Below are positions 39,288 to 47,460 of a stretch of 64,000 nt of DNA, piece after piece (the first letter of the stretch is position 1; each line of letters starts with the position of its first letter). Source of the DNA: Marinobacter orientalis (GTDB taxonomy: Bacteria > Pseudomonadota > Gammaproteobacteria > Pseudomonadales > Oleiphilaceae). The DNA is taken from assembly GCF_004792665.1 (NCBI RefSeq), contig NZ_SRZX01000002.1:372001-436000 (forward strand). The letters run 5' to 3'. The notes under the pieces are model-generated. The model was not told the DNA's origin and did not search any database. It saw only the letters and a program-made list of their open reading frames with translations. The translations under genes were made by a program, and so were the position numbers.

Positions 39288-40061
39288 ATGGATACCACAA
39301 TGATTGTGCTGCTACTGGCAGCTATCGTTATTATTTCGATCATCATTATTGTGGCCAGCCAGATGCGGGAACGGGCGCGTATTGAGCGCGCTCGGAAAAT
39401 CACCGCCCTGGAGGACAGCTACAATCGGGCCAATCGTCTTCTTTGCGAAATTCCCGGCCAATACCTCACCAACGATCTCAAGCTGCTGCTGATCAGACAT
39501 ATGGAGGAAACCTGCAAGGACCTCCAGGCTCTGAAGTCCAGCCAAGCTGTCAGTGACTGGCTCAGTAAGGCTCAGCAACTGAAAAAGCAGGTTATGGAGG
39601 ACCAGGACCGGCGCCCTCCTGTCAAGATCGATTCACCCGAAAAATCCAGCTATGTCAAAGAGCTGCTGCAGAATCTTTTCAAAATGATTGAAGGCATGCA
39701 CAAGGCCGGAAAGATCGACAGCGCCACTGCCAAGAAAAATCTGAAATTTGTACTGTTCCTGGTGCACAAGACCCATGCCGACCTTCATGTGTTCCAGGCC
39801 CGCGACTATGTCAAGCAGAACCAGATTCGCAAGGCCATTCACGCCTATCACCTGGCCAGTACCGAAATGGGTAAGTCCAGAGATAACCCGATGGCCTTGA
39901 AGGCGGTCAAGAGCTTCCGCACCCGCATCAAGGAACTGGAAGCCATGAAAGGTGACGAATCACGGGATGGCAGTGCAGAAAACCAGTCACGTCTGGACCG
40001 GGAATGGGATACGTTCCTTCACGATGACGAATGGCGGAAAAAGGCTGATTACGACGACTGA
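39288..40061 (+). CDS. membrane-anchored cytoplasmic protein of unknown function
   Basis: A 257-residue protein with one strongly hydrophobic N-terminal helix (residues 5-25, IVLLLAAIVIISIIIIVAS) followed by a basic patch (RERARIERARK), so it is probably anchored with the rest inside the cell. The body is helical and charged (VKELLQNLFKMIEGMHKAG and HVFQARDYVKQNQIRKAIHA), like helical-repeat scaffolds. The C-terminus is acidic. It lies 63 bases before the hybrid kinase on the same strand. I cannot assign a function. ATG 39288 is preferred to the open frame from 39213. Confidence 0.75.
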   Translation: MDTTMIVLLLAAIVIISIIIIVASQMRERARIERARKITALEDSYNRANRLLCEIPGQYLTNDLKLLLIRHMEETCKDLQALKSSQAVSDWLSKAQQLKKQVMEDQDRRPPVKIDSPEKSSYVKELLQNLFKMIEGMHKAGKIDSATAKKNLKFVLFLVHKTHADLHVFQARDYVKQNQIRKAIHAYHLASTEMGKSRDNPMALKAVKSFRTRIKELEAMKGDESRDGSAENQSRLDREWDTFLHDDEWRKKADYDD

Positions 40062-40124
40062 TAGCGGGCCAGGGGCCCGTCGACACACTCCGAAACGCTG
40101 ACCGACAGGGACTGTGGATACACT

Positions 40125-42458
40125 GTGACAACTCCATTCAAAACGCGGCTTTCCTATCGTCTGACCCGGGACACCGTTTTGATCGCCATGGTTCTTGGCC
40201 TGGCCCTCAATGTTGTCCAGGTCACCATTGACTACTTCACTGCCCGCGAATCCATGGAGCAGGAAATCCGCGCCCTCATCGAAATAAGCCACAGCCCCGC
40301 GTCCCAGATTGCCTATAACATCGACATCCGGCTCGCGGAGGAATTACTGGAAGGCCTGCTTCGTCATCCTGCCACCATTGATGCCCGCATCATCGATAAC
40401 AATGGCCAGACCATGGCGGCTGCCAGCCAGAGCAGCCCCGAGTCACGATACCGCTGGATCAGTGATCTGTTATTTGGAGACAGCCGCGTTTTCAGCGAAG
40501 ATCTGATGGTGCCGCAATTGAGCGAGCTTTCCCTTGGCAACCTGACGGTCACCATCGACACCTATCATTATGGTCTGCTGTTCCTGCAACGGGCCGGCTA
40601 TACCCTGGTGAGCGGGTTGCTGAAAAGCCTTGTGCTGACGGGGGCACTGCTCGCCATTTTCTATTTCGTGCTGACCCGGCCCATGCTCAATGTGATTGGC
40701 GCTCTGAGCCGCGTCCGTGCACAGTCCCCGGAAAAAGTCCGGCTCCCCGTACCCGCCAATCACCGCGAAGATGAAATCGGCCAGATGGTCGGCGTCATCA
40801 ATCAGCATCTGGAAACCATGGAGTCCAGTCTGGCGCAATTGCGAGAGGCAGAAAGCGCCATAAAGAATTACTCCTCACAGCTGGAACAGGAGGTAGACGA
40901 CCGCACCCGGGAAATCTCGAAAAAGAACGAAGCGCTTCAGCGAGGTAACCAGGCACTCGTAAAAGCCAAGGAAGACGCCGTTCGCCGCGCCCGTTCCCGC
41001 GCCAACTTCCTCGCCAGTATGAGCCACGAAATCCGCACGCCGCTCAACGGTGTACTGGGCATGCTCAGCCTGACCCTGGAAGGCGACCTGGATCCGACAC
41101 AGCGCAACCGTCTTGAGATCGCACTCAACGCAGGGCAAAGCCTGCTCGGCCTGCTTAACGATATTCTCGACATCTCCAAGGTGGAGGCGGGCAAGCTCAG
41201 CCTTGAAAACATTCCCTTCAGTGTCCGCAACCTGATAGAGGAGTGCGCAACACTGCACGCTCAGCAGGCACGGCGCAAAAACATCGACGTTGTGACTGAC
41301 ATCGAATGCGACCTGCCCGAATCTTTTATTGGCGACCCGACCCGGATCCGACAGATCCTCAACAACCTGCTGAGCAACGCCATCAAGTTCACCGATGAGG
41401 GAAACGTCCGAATTCGTGCAACCCATTTTGACGGCAAGCTGCGGATTGATGTGATTGACACCGGTATCGGGATGTCCAGGGAAGGTCTGCGCCGGATTTT
41501 CTCGCCATTTTCCCAGGCAGATTCCGACACCACACGGTTATACGGAGGAACCGGGCTCGGTCTTACACTGTGTCGACAGCTGGTGGAGCGCATGCAGGGG
41601 CAGATTCTGGTGGATTCAGAGGAGCGCCGGGGTACGCACTTTACGGTCAACCTGCCCCTGCCGGTGTACGACCGTGACAGAACCGGCATATCTCCCTCCG
41701 ACATACCGGAAGCTGTCAGAGTCTCGGGGGTGGATCTGGCCATCTCCCATGAACATCCACACCGGCTGCCCATCGAGAGTCAGCTGAGAGCCTGGAGCAT
41801 TCCCGTTCGCGATGCAGATCGCAAAGGAGGCGGCATCCTGATGGTGGCTGCCGACAATGAGGACGACTCAGGCCGGGACTTTGCGGCTCGCTGGCAGGGG
41901 ACCGGCGTCATCGTGGTAGACAGGAACGGAACCAGTGTCGCTTCCGGCAATCAGCAGATTCTGTCCATGCCACTGAGGCGGGATCAGCTATTCCGTACTC
42001 TTTGCGCCGCAGCAGCTTCTGGACCGGCGGCAGGCAGGGATGCCCCACATGCAGAGGAAGGCGAGGCCATAACCGGGTCGCTGAACCTGTTGCTTGTAGA
42101 AGACAATCAGGTCAACCAGATTGTTGCCAGCAGCATGCTCCGCAAACTGGGGCATAGGGTCACCCTGGCGGAAAACGGCAAGCGTGCGCTGGCGGCCCTG
42201 AAATCAGGAGAATTCGATATTGTGCTGATGGATTGCCAGATGCCGGTAATGGACGGCTATGAAGCCACCCGCAGAATCCGTGAGAATCCAGCGTGGCGCA
42301 ATCTTCCGGTCATCGCGGTAACGGCCAATGTCATGCAGGGAGACCGCGATGACTGCCTGCAGGCCGGGATGAACGATTACATCACCAAACCCTACAATCG
42401 TGCCGAACTGAAAGCAATTATCGACCGCTGGGCTCCCCCCGAGTCTCAAGAAGGCTGA
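40125..42458 (+). CDS. hybrid sensor histidine kinase/response regulator, SagS-like, no HPt domain
   Basis: A 777-residue inner-membrane kinase. Order: TM1 (about 14-36), periplasmic sensor (about 37-160), TM2 (about 163-187), HAMP-like linker and coiled coil to about 290, HisKA with SMSHEIRTPLNGV (His301), HATPase (GGTGLGLTLCRQLV), a spacer, and a C-terminal receiver with phospho-acceptor Asp703 (VLMDCQMPVMDGYEA). It ends after the receiver, so a separate HPt protein must continue the relay. Length, layout and the neighbours (marR, gpx, alaA, hypothetical, htpX) match P. aeruginosa SagS (PA2824), which steers the motile-to-biofilm switch; that role is inferred. Its last 41 bases overlap the marR gene. 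Confidence 0.88.
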   Translation: MTTPFKTRLSYRLTRDTVLIAMVLGLALNVVQVTIDYFTARESMEQEIRALIEISHSPASQIAYNIDIRLAEELLEGLLRHPATIDARIIDNNGQTMAAASQSSPESRYRWISDLLFGDSRVFSEDLMVPQLSELSLGNLTVTIDTYHYGLLFLQRAGYTLVSGLLKSLVLTGALLAIFYFVLTRPMLNVIGALSRVRAQSPEKVRLPVPANHREDEIGQMVGVINQHLETMESSLAQLREAESAIKNYSSQLEQEVDDRTREISKKNEALQRGNQALVKAKEDAVRRARSRANFLASMSHEIRTPLNGVLGMLSLTLEGDLDPTQRNRLEIALNAGQSLLGLLNDILDISKVEAGKLSLENIPFSVRNLIEECATLHAQQARRKNIDVVTDIECDLPESFIGDPTRIRQILNNLLSNAIKFTDEGNVRIRATHFDGKLRIDVIDTGIGMSREGLRRIFSPFSQADSDTTRLYGGTGLGLTLCRQLVERMQGQILVDSEERRGTHFTVNLPLPVYDRDRTGISPSDIPEAVRVSGVDLAISHEHPHRLPIESQLRAWSIPVRDADRKGGGILMVAADNEDDSGRDFAARWQGTGVIVVDRNGTSVASGNQQILSMPLRRDQLFRTLCAAAASGPAAGRDAPHAEEGEAITGSLNLLLVEDNQVNQIVASSMLRKLGHRVTLAENGKRALAALKSGEFDIVLMDCQMPVMDGYEATRRIRENPAWRNLPVIAVTANVMQGDRDDCLQAGMNDYITKPYNRAELKAIIDRWAPPESQEG

Positions 42459-42888
42459 GGACTGAACGTAATTCGTCCCGCAGCGCTACCCTGCGCTGTT
42501 CACTGATACCCGTGCCACACAGCAGCCGGCCGGGAATCTCCCGGGCCTGCCGGCGCAGCGCGTTGCCCTTCTCTGTAGACGATATAGTTACCACCCGCTC
42601 GTCGGCCGTATCCCGCTGGCGGGTAACCAGGTCACGATCAGCCAGGCGCTTCAGCAGAGGTGTCAGAGTGCCGGAGTCCAGGCGCAGTCGCTTACCCAGA
42701 TCAGACACTCTCACTGTTTTGCCATCCTGATCCGCCTGCCACAACACCAGCATGACCAGATATTGCGGGTAGGTAAGACCGATCTCTTTCAGCAACGGGC
42801 GGTAACGGGCGGTTACCGCCCGGTTGGCCGCGTAAAGCGCAAAACAGAGCTGGTTGTCGAGCGCCAGGACGTCGTCTTCGGTGGCCAT
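42418..42888 (-). CDS. MarR/OhrR-family redox regulator (OspR-like)
   Basis: A 156-residue winged-helix repressor with the OhrR hallmark: Cys15 in ALDNQLCFALYAANRAV, the residue that peroxides oxidise in this family. The wing and DNA-binding region (RVSDLGKRLRLDSGTLTPLL) is intact. It is encoded 3 bases after gpx in the same direction, so it probably controls its own operon through the palindrome at 43406-43423. In P. aeruginosa the equivalent gene is ospR. The 3' end runs 41 bases into the opposing kinase gene. Confidence 0.88.
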   Translation of the reverse strand: MATEDDVLALDNQLCFALYAANRAVTARYRPLLKEIGLTYPQYLVMLVLWQADQDGKTVRVSDLGKRLRLDSGTLTPLLKRLADRDLVTRQRDTADERVVTISSTEKGNALRRQAREIPGRLLCGTGISEQRRVALRDELRSVLSLLETRGEPSGR

Positions 42889-42891
42889 GGC

Positions 42892-43377
42892 TTACAGCAA
42901 CTTCTCGATATCGGCGCGGATGGCCGAGGGCTTCGTGGTAGGTGGGTAACGGCCCACAACCTCGCCATCCCTGCTCACCAGGAACTTGGTAAAGTTCCAT
43001 TTTATCGCTTCTGATCCCAGCAGGCCCCGGGCGTTGTGTTTCAGATACTGGAACAGGGGGTGGGCGTTGGGACCGTTGACCTCGACTTTGGAGAACATGG
43101 GAAAATCCACGCCATAGTTCAGGCTGCAGAATTCACTGATGGCCTTGTCGTCTGCCGGGTCCTGGTTGCGAAACTGGTTGCAGGGAAAGCCGAGCACTTC
43201 GAGACCCTTGTCCTTCAGGTCCGTATACAGGGATTGCAGACCTTCGAACTGCGGGGTAAACCCACACTTGCTGGCGGTGTTGACGATCAGCAGAACCTTG
43301 CCGCGAAACTCTTCAAGGGAATGCTCCCGGCCATGGATGTCGGTGGCCCTGAAATCGTAGATGCTTTCTTTGCTCAT
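42892..43377 (-). CDS. gpx: glutathione peroxidase (Cys type)
   Basis: A 161-residue thiol peroxidase that reduces hydrogen and organic peroxides using thioredoxin or glutathione. The peroxidatic residue is Cys38 in NTASKCGFTPQFEGL (not selenocysteine); Gln68 in GFPCNQF and the KWNF Trp complete the site. Cys84 could be the resolving cysteine. It is the first gene of a gpx-marR operon with a promoter that contains a palindromic operator candidate. Confidence 0.94.
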   Translation of the reverse strand: MSKESIYDFRATDIHGREHSLEEFRGKVLLIVNTASKCGFTPQFEGLQSLYTDLKDKGLEVLGFPCNQFRNQDPADDKAISEFCSLNYGVDFPMFSKVEVNGPNAHPLFQYLKHNARGLLGSEAIKWNFTKFLVSRDGEVVGRYPPTTKPSAIRADIEKLL

Positions 43378-43403
43378 GGTAACTGTCCTGCGAGTTTTCC
43401 ATA

Positions 43404-43431
43404 ATTATATTGTGCACAATATATATAACAA
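43404..43431 (-). promoter_or_regulatory. promoter and palindromic operator of gpx-marR
   Basis: On the minus strand TTGTTA (43426-43431) and a perfect TATAAT (43404-43409) are 16 bases apart. The spacer is almost filled by the 18-base perfect palindrome TATATTGTGCACAATATA (43406-43423). A dyad at this place would let a MarR-type dimer block RNA polymerase. It is the best candidate site for the regulator encoded by the second gene. Confidence 0.7.
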
Positions 43432-43528
43432 CTGAATCTGGCGTTGTTAACTGCTCCGGCTCAGGAACACTGTGAGGTTTGCGCGTTAAATCTCTGCACC
43501 TGTGCCACAATTCATCACAATTGGCCTG

Positions 43529-43556
43529 TTGTCGCTGCCCCCTGCTCCGCTAGAAT
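43529..43556 (+). promoter_or_regulatory. promoter of alaA
   Basis: TTGTCG (43529-43534) and TAGAAT (43551-43556) are 16 bases apart; the predicted start near 43563 gives a leader of about 56 bases. Confidence 0.55.
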
Positions 43557-43618
43557 ACAGGCCTGCCTCCAAAATATGGCACTTATAACCCTTATCAATC
43601 CGAGGACAAACCGGGCTT

Positions 43619-44833
43619 ATGCAGAACTATCTCAAATCCGCCAAGCTGGATAATGTCTGTTACGAGATACGTGGCGTGGTTCTGCGCGAGGCCCGCCGTC
43701 TCGAGGAAGAGGGCCATCGGGTTCTGAAACTGAACATCGGCAACCCGGCGGCGTTTGAACTGGATGTACCGGAAGAAATCCAGCAGGACGTAATCTACAA
43801 CATGCATCTGGCCCAGGGTTATGTCGAGTCCAAGGGGCTGTTCTCTGCCCGCAAGGCAGTGATGCACTATTGCCAGCAACGGGGCATCGACAAGGTGGAT
43901 ATCGACGATATCTTCCTGGGCAATGGCGTCAGCGAAATGATCGTGATGTCCATGCAGGCCATGCTCAACACCGGTGACGAAGTCCTGATTCCGGCCCCCG
44001 ACTACCCCCTGTGGACTGCTGCGGTGACGCTGTCCAGCGGCAAACCGGTACATTACCGCTGTGACGAAGCACAGGACTGGTTCCCGGACATCGACGATAT
44101 CCGCAAGAAGATCACCCGCCGCACCCGGGCCATCGTGCTTATCAATCCCAACAATCCGACCGGTGCCGTCTATTCACGGGAGTTGCTGGAGCAGGTGGTT
44201 GAACTGGCCCGGCAACACAACCTGATTGTGATGTCGGACGAAATTTACGACAAGATTCTTTACGACGGCACCGAGCACATTCCCACCGCCTCACTGGCGG
44301 ATGATGTGCTGTTCCTGACCTATAACGGCCTGTCGAAGAACTACCGCGCCGCCGGCTACCGTTCCGGCTGGATGATTATCAGTGGCGCCAAACACCGTGC
44401 AAGGGACCTGATCGAAGGCATCGAAATGCTCTCGAACATGCGCCTGTGTGCCAATGTGCCGGCCCAGCTTGCCATCCAGACAGCCCTGGGCGGTTACCAG
44501 TCCATTGACGACCTGGTGGCGCCGGGTGGGCGGCTTTACGAGCAGCGGGAAACCGCCTGGAACCTGCTCAATGATATTCCCGGCGTCAGTTGTGTGAAGC
44601 CAAAAGGCGCGCTCTACCTGTTCCCCAGGCTGGACCCGAAGCGCTTCCCCATCGTCAATGATGAAAAGCTGGTACTGGACCTGCTGTTACAGGAGCGCAT
44701 TCTGCTGGTTCAGGGCTCTGCCTTCAACATTGACGACAAACAGCACCTGCGTGTGGTTTTCCTGCCTCGGGAAGATGCCCTGGAAGACGCCATGAAGCGC
44801 CTGGCACACTTCCTGTCTTCCTATCAGCTGTAA
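43619..44833 (+). CDS. alaA: AlaA-type alanine/glutamate-pyruvate aminotransferase
   Basis: A 404-residue fold-type I PLP aminotransferase. The PLP lysine is Lys240 in YNGLSKNYRAAGYRSGW; NPNNPTGAVYS and SDEIYDKILYDG are the other cofactor motifs. Length and the LNIGNPAAF opening match AlaA (YfbQ), which makes alanine from pyruvate and glutamate. It is followed 11 bases later by a small hypothetical gene and then htpX, the order also seen in Pseudomonas. Confidence 0.92.
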   Translation: MQNYLKSAKLDNVCYEIRGVVLREARRLEEEGHRVLKLNIGNPAAFELDVPEEIQQDVIYNMHLAQGYVESKGLFSARKAVMHYCQQRGIDKVDIDDIFLGNGVSEMIVMSMQAMLNTGDEVLIPAPDYPLWTAAVTLSSGKPVHYRCDEAQDWFPDIDDIRKKITRRTRAIVLINPNNPTGAVYSRELLEQVVELARQHNLIVMSDEIYDKILYDGTEHIPTASLADDVLFLTYNGLSKNYRAAGYRSGWMIISGAKHRARDLIEGIEMLSNMRLCANVPAQLAIQTALGGYQSIDDLVAPGGRLYEQRETAWNLLNDIPGVSCVKPKGALYLFPRLDPKRFPIVNDEKLVLDLLLQERILLVQGSAFNIDDKQHLRVVFLPREDALEDAMKRLAHFLSSYQL

Positions 44834-44844
44834 AAGGAGGCTTC

Positions 44845-45306
44845 ATGGCGGACATCCATATTGAAGAGTTCTACAGGGACGCCGCGATTGCCCTGATCCA
44901 GCTCTACAATGCCTTTCCCCGTCGGGTGAATCTGTTCGTTGAAGATATTGCCGGCTCCGACGAGCCGGATGAATTCGGGTTACACAGCAAGCGCCACATG
45001 GCCTGCTTCGGCACCCTGCTCTGGCTGGCGGAAGAAGGTCTGTTGCGTTATGTGGATACCATACGCCAGGAAGCCCTGGATCAGGCGGTGCTGACACAGC
45101 GGGCGTTTGTGCGTATGAGCTCACCTGCCAGCCCGGACCTGCAGGAGGAAGACCTGCCGCAACGCGGCCAGGATCTGCCACCGGCTATCCGGGAAGACTT
45201 CTCCACCCATATCCATGTGCTTCGTACTGCCCTTCGGAGCGGCAGCTCGGTAAAAATCAGCCGGGTCATGCAGGCGACTTTTTTTCGCGATAAAACCGAT
45301 CATTAA
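44845..45306 (+). CDS. conserved protein of unknown function between alaA and htpX
   Basis: A 153-residue soluble protein, probably cytoplasmic, with no signal or membrane segment. The N-terminal part (IEEFYRDAAIALIQLYNAFP, GLHSKRHMACFGTLLWLAEE) is helical and looks like a winged-helix core: GLLRYVDTIRQEALDQAVLT could be its wing and third helix. The C-terminal third is polar. Its start is preceded by AAAGGAGG, a strong ribosome site. The alaA-hypothetical-htpX order is the same as around PA2829 in P. aeruginosa. Function cannot be assigned. Confidence 0.75.
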   Translation: MADIHIEEFYRDAAIALIQLYNAFPRRVNLFVEDIAGSDEPDEFGLHSKRHMACFGTLLWLAEEGLLRYVDTIRQEALDQAVLTQRAFVRMSSPASPDLQEEDLPQRGQDLPPAIREDFSTHIHVLRTALRSGSSVKISRVMQATFFRDKTDH

Positions 45307-45321
45307 ATCAGCGTAAACCTG

Positions 45322-45390
45322 TTGAACAAGGCCGCATCAGCCACATATAAAGATTCGCGTACAAACCGCTGTCTGCGGCTGATCATTCAA
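45322..45390 (+). promoter_or_regulatory. inverted repeat in the htpX leader next to the ribosome site
   Basis: TTGAA (45322-45326)/TTCAA (45386-45390) and ATCAGCC (45336-45342)/GGCTGAT (45377-45383) form a nested stem ending just before AAGGA (45392-45396) of htpX. It could fold the leader so that access to the ribosome site changes with temperature, but the evidence is only base pairing. Confidence 0.35.
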
Positions 45391-45403
45391 CAAGGAATTC
45401 AAG

Positions 45404-46285
45404 ATGCGTATTCTGCTGTTTCTTGCCACCAACCTGGCGGTCATTCTGGTTGCCAGCTTCACCCTGAAACTGCTGGGGGTAGACAGCTACCTGGCACAGA
45501 ACGGAATCCAGTATGGCTCACTGCTGGCCTTTGCTGCCGTTTTCGGCTTTGCCGGTGCGATAATCTCGCTGCTGATCTCCAAGCCCATGGCAAAATGGAG
45601 TACCAAGGCCAAGGTCATCGAATCACCCAGAACACCCGCTGAACGCTGGCTGGTGGATACGGTCCGGGCACTGGCCAAAAATGCCGGTATCGGCATGCCG
45701 GAAGTCGCTATTTTCCCCGCGTCCCAGTCCAACGCGTTTGCAACGGGCTGGAACAGGAATAATGCCCTGGTGGCGGTCAGCGAGGGCCTGCTTCACCGCT
45801 TCAACAAAGATGAAATCCGTGCGGTGCTGGGCCACGAAATCGGCCACGTGGCCAACGGGGACATGGTGACACTTGCCCTGATCCAGGGCGTCGTAAACAC
45901 CTTCGTGATTTTCGCTTCGCGGGTGATTGGCTCGTTTGTGGACCGCGTGGTGTTCAAGAACGAGAGCGGGCACGGTATCGGCTTTTTCGTGGTAAGCATT
46001 GCGGCAGAGATCGTACTGGGCATCCTCGCCAGCACCATCGTGTTCTGGTTCTCGCGGCGCCGGGAGTTTCGGGCTGATATCGCCGGAGCCCAACTGGCAG
46101 GACGTGGCGCGATGATCAATGCCCTCGCCCGGCTCAAGCAGGAAAGTGAGGTGCCGGACCAGATGCCGGACAGCCTGCAGGCATTCGGCATCAATCGGGG
46201 CGCACGGGCCGGTCTCAGCGCGCTGTTCATGACCCATCCACCCCTTCAGAGCCGCATCGAAGCACTTCAGAAAGCACAGCTGTAA
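45404..46285 (+). CDS. htpX: membrane protease HtpX
   Basis: A zinc metalloprotease of the inner membrane that degrades damaged membrane proteins. The 293-residue protein has two N-terminal helices (about residues 3-25 and 35-58), the zinc motif [11 protein letters not shown] (His144 and His148, Glu145), two further hydrophobic helices (about 160-215) and the third ligand Glu in the [10 protein letters not shown] stretch. The stop is directly adjacent to the convergent pdxB stop. Confidence 0.95.
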   Translation: MRILLFLATNLAVILVASFTLKLLGVDSYLAQNGIQYGSLLAFAAVFGFAGAIISLLISKPMAKWSTKAKVIESPRTPAERWLVDTVRALAKNAGIGMPEVAIFPASQSNAFATGWNRNNALVAVSEGLLHRFNKDEIRAVLGHEIGHVANGDMVTLALIQGVVNTFVIFASRVIGSFVDRVVFKNESGHGIGFFVVSIAAEIVLGILASTIVFWFSRRREFRADIAGAQLAGRGAMINALARLKQESEVPDQMPDSLQAFGINRGARAGLSALFMTHPPLQSRIEALQKAQL

Positions 46286-47440
46286 CTACAACTTGAGTTT
46301 GAAACCAAGGGCCCGGAAAGTATCCTGCATGGACTTGCTGGTGCCCTTGAGCTGAATCTTTACGCTGGAGAACTCCCGCCGGACCGGATAATCCCGCCGC
46401 AGGCGGTCAAACGCCGGCCCGCGCTCCTCGGCTGGCAGTGACATTGCCAGCCGCATGCGGGCATCGTCCCGACGAGGGTCGTAACAGGAGCGCATGGCAA
46501 TATTCGCCGAGTCCATTTCCTCCGCCGCACTGGTGAACGAGAGCTTCGCCAATGCCGGTTCCGGCAAAAACTGACCGGCCTTCTTGCGGGCAGGCAGGCC
46601 CAGGCAACGACTCAGAGCCTGATACACCATCTCACTGCCCTGCACCTTGCCTTCCAGGCTGTAGCCCGCGATATGGGGTGTTGCAAGCCATACCCTGTCG
46701 AGCAACTCGCTGTGAATGCGGGGCTCGTGCTCCCACACATCCAGCACGACGGTGGGCGCATTGGGCTCGTCCAGGCGCGCCAGCAGGGCAGAGCTGTCGA
46801 TGACTTCGCCGCGACTGGTATTGATCAGCAACTGATGTTCCCTCAGCGCCGACAACCGCTCCGGCCCGAACAGATGCAGCGTATCGTGCTCTCCCTCACG
46901 GGTCAGAGGGGTATGCAGTGTTACCACATCACAGGCCATGACCTCTTCGAGGCTGACAAACTTCTGACCGTCGTCGCCTTCCCGCTCGGCCCGGGGCGGG
47001 TCGCAACACAGCACATCAAAGTCCAGCCGCTCCAGCTTATGGGCCAGTTCTCCGCCCACATTACCGGCGCCGACAATGCCGACACTGAGCTTTGTCCAGT
47101 CGGCCACGCCCCGCCTCTCGGCGTGCAGTGAGATCACCGACATTACATATTCAACCACACTGTTGGCGTTACAACCGGGTGCTGCCGCGAATGCAATGCC
47201 GCTGGAGGCAAGCCATTGCTGATCCACATGGTCGGTACCAATGGTACAGGTGCCAACAAAGCGCACGCGACTGCCTTCCAGCAATGCCTGGTTCACCCGG
47301 GTTACCGAACGAACCAGCAGAATATCCGCATTCTGGACATCGGCGGCCGACATTGCGCGGCCGGACACACGATCTATTTCGCCGATATCGCCAAAGAAGG
47401 AATCAAGCAAGGGTATGTTTTCGTCCGCGACTATGCGCAT
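46286..47440 (-). CDS. pdxB: erythronate-4-phosphate dehydrogenase PdxB
   Basis: PdxB oxidises 4-phosphoerythronate in the DXP-dependent pyridoxal phosphate pathway. The 384-residue protein is a D-2-hydroxyacid dehydrogenase with the start MRIVADENIPLLDSFFGDIG, the NAD site VGIVGAGNVGGELAHKL, active-site Arg/Glu/His region (LINTSRGEVID, ATPHIAGYSLEGK) and the C-terminal PdxB dimer domain. It does not overlap htpX but abuts it. It is 20 bases downstream of rhlB on the same strand. Confidence 0.95.
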   Translation of the reverse strand: MRIVADENIPLLDSFFGDIGEIDRVSGRAMSAADVQNADILLVRSVTRVNQALLEGSRVRFVGTCTIGTDHVDQQWLASSGIAFAAAPGCNANSVVEYVMSVISLHAERRGVADWTKLSVGIVGAGNVGGELAHKLERLDFDVLCCDPPRAEREGDDGQKFVSLEEVMACDVVTLHTPLTREGEHDTLHLFGPERLSALREHQLLINTSRGEVIDSSALLARLDEPNAPTVVLDVWEHEPRIHSELLDRVWLATPHIAGYSLEGKVQGSEMVYQALSRCLGLPARKKAGQFLPEPALAKLSFTSAAEEMDSANIAMRSCYDPRRDDARMRLAMSLPAEERGPAFDRLRRDYPVRREFSSVKIQLKGTSKSMQDTFRALGFKLKL

Positions 47441-47460
47441 GATGCAGTCTCCCCGACCTG

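Noticed and set aside
42892-43377. Possible selenocysteine in glutathione peroxidase
   Set aside because: The peroxidatic position is an ordinary Cys codon and there is no in-frame TGA.
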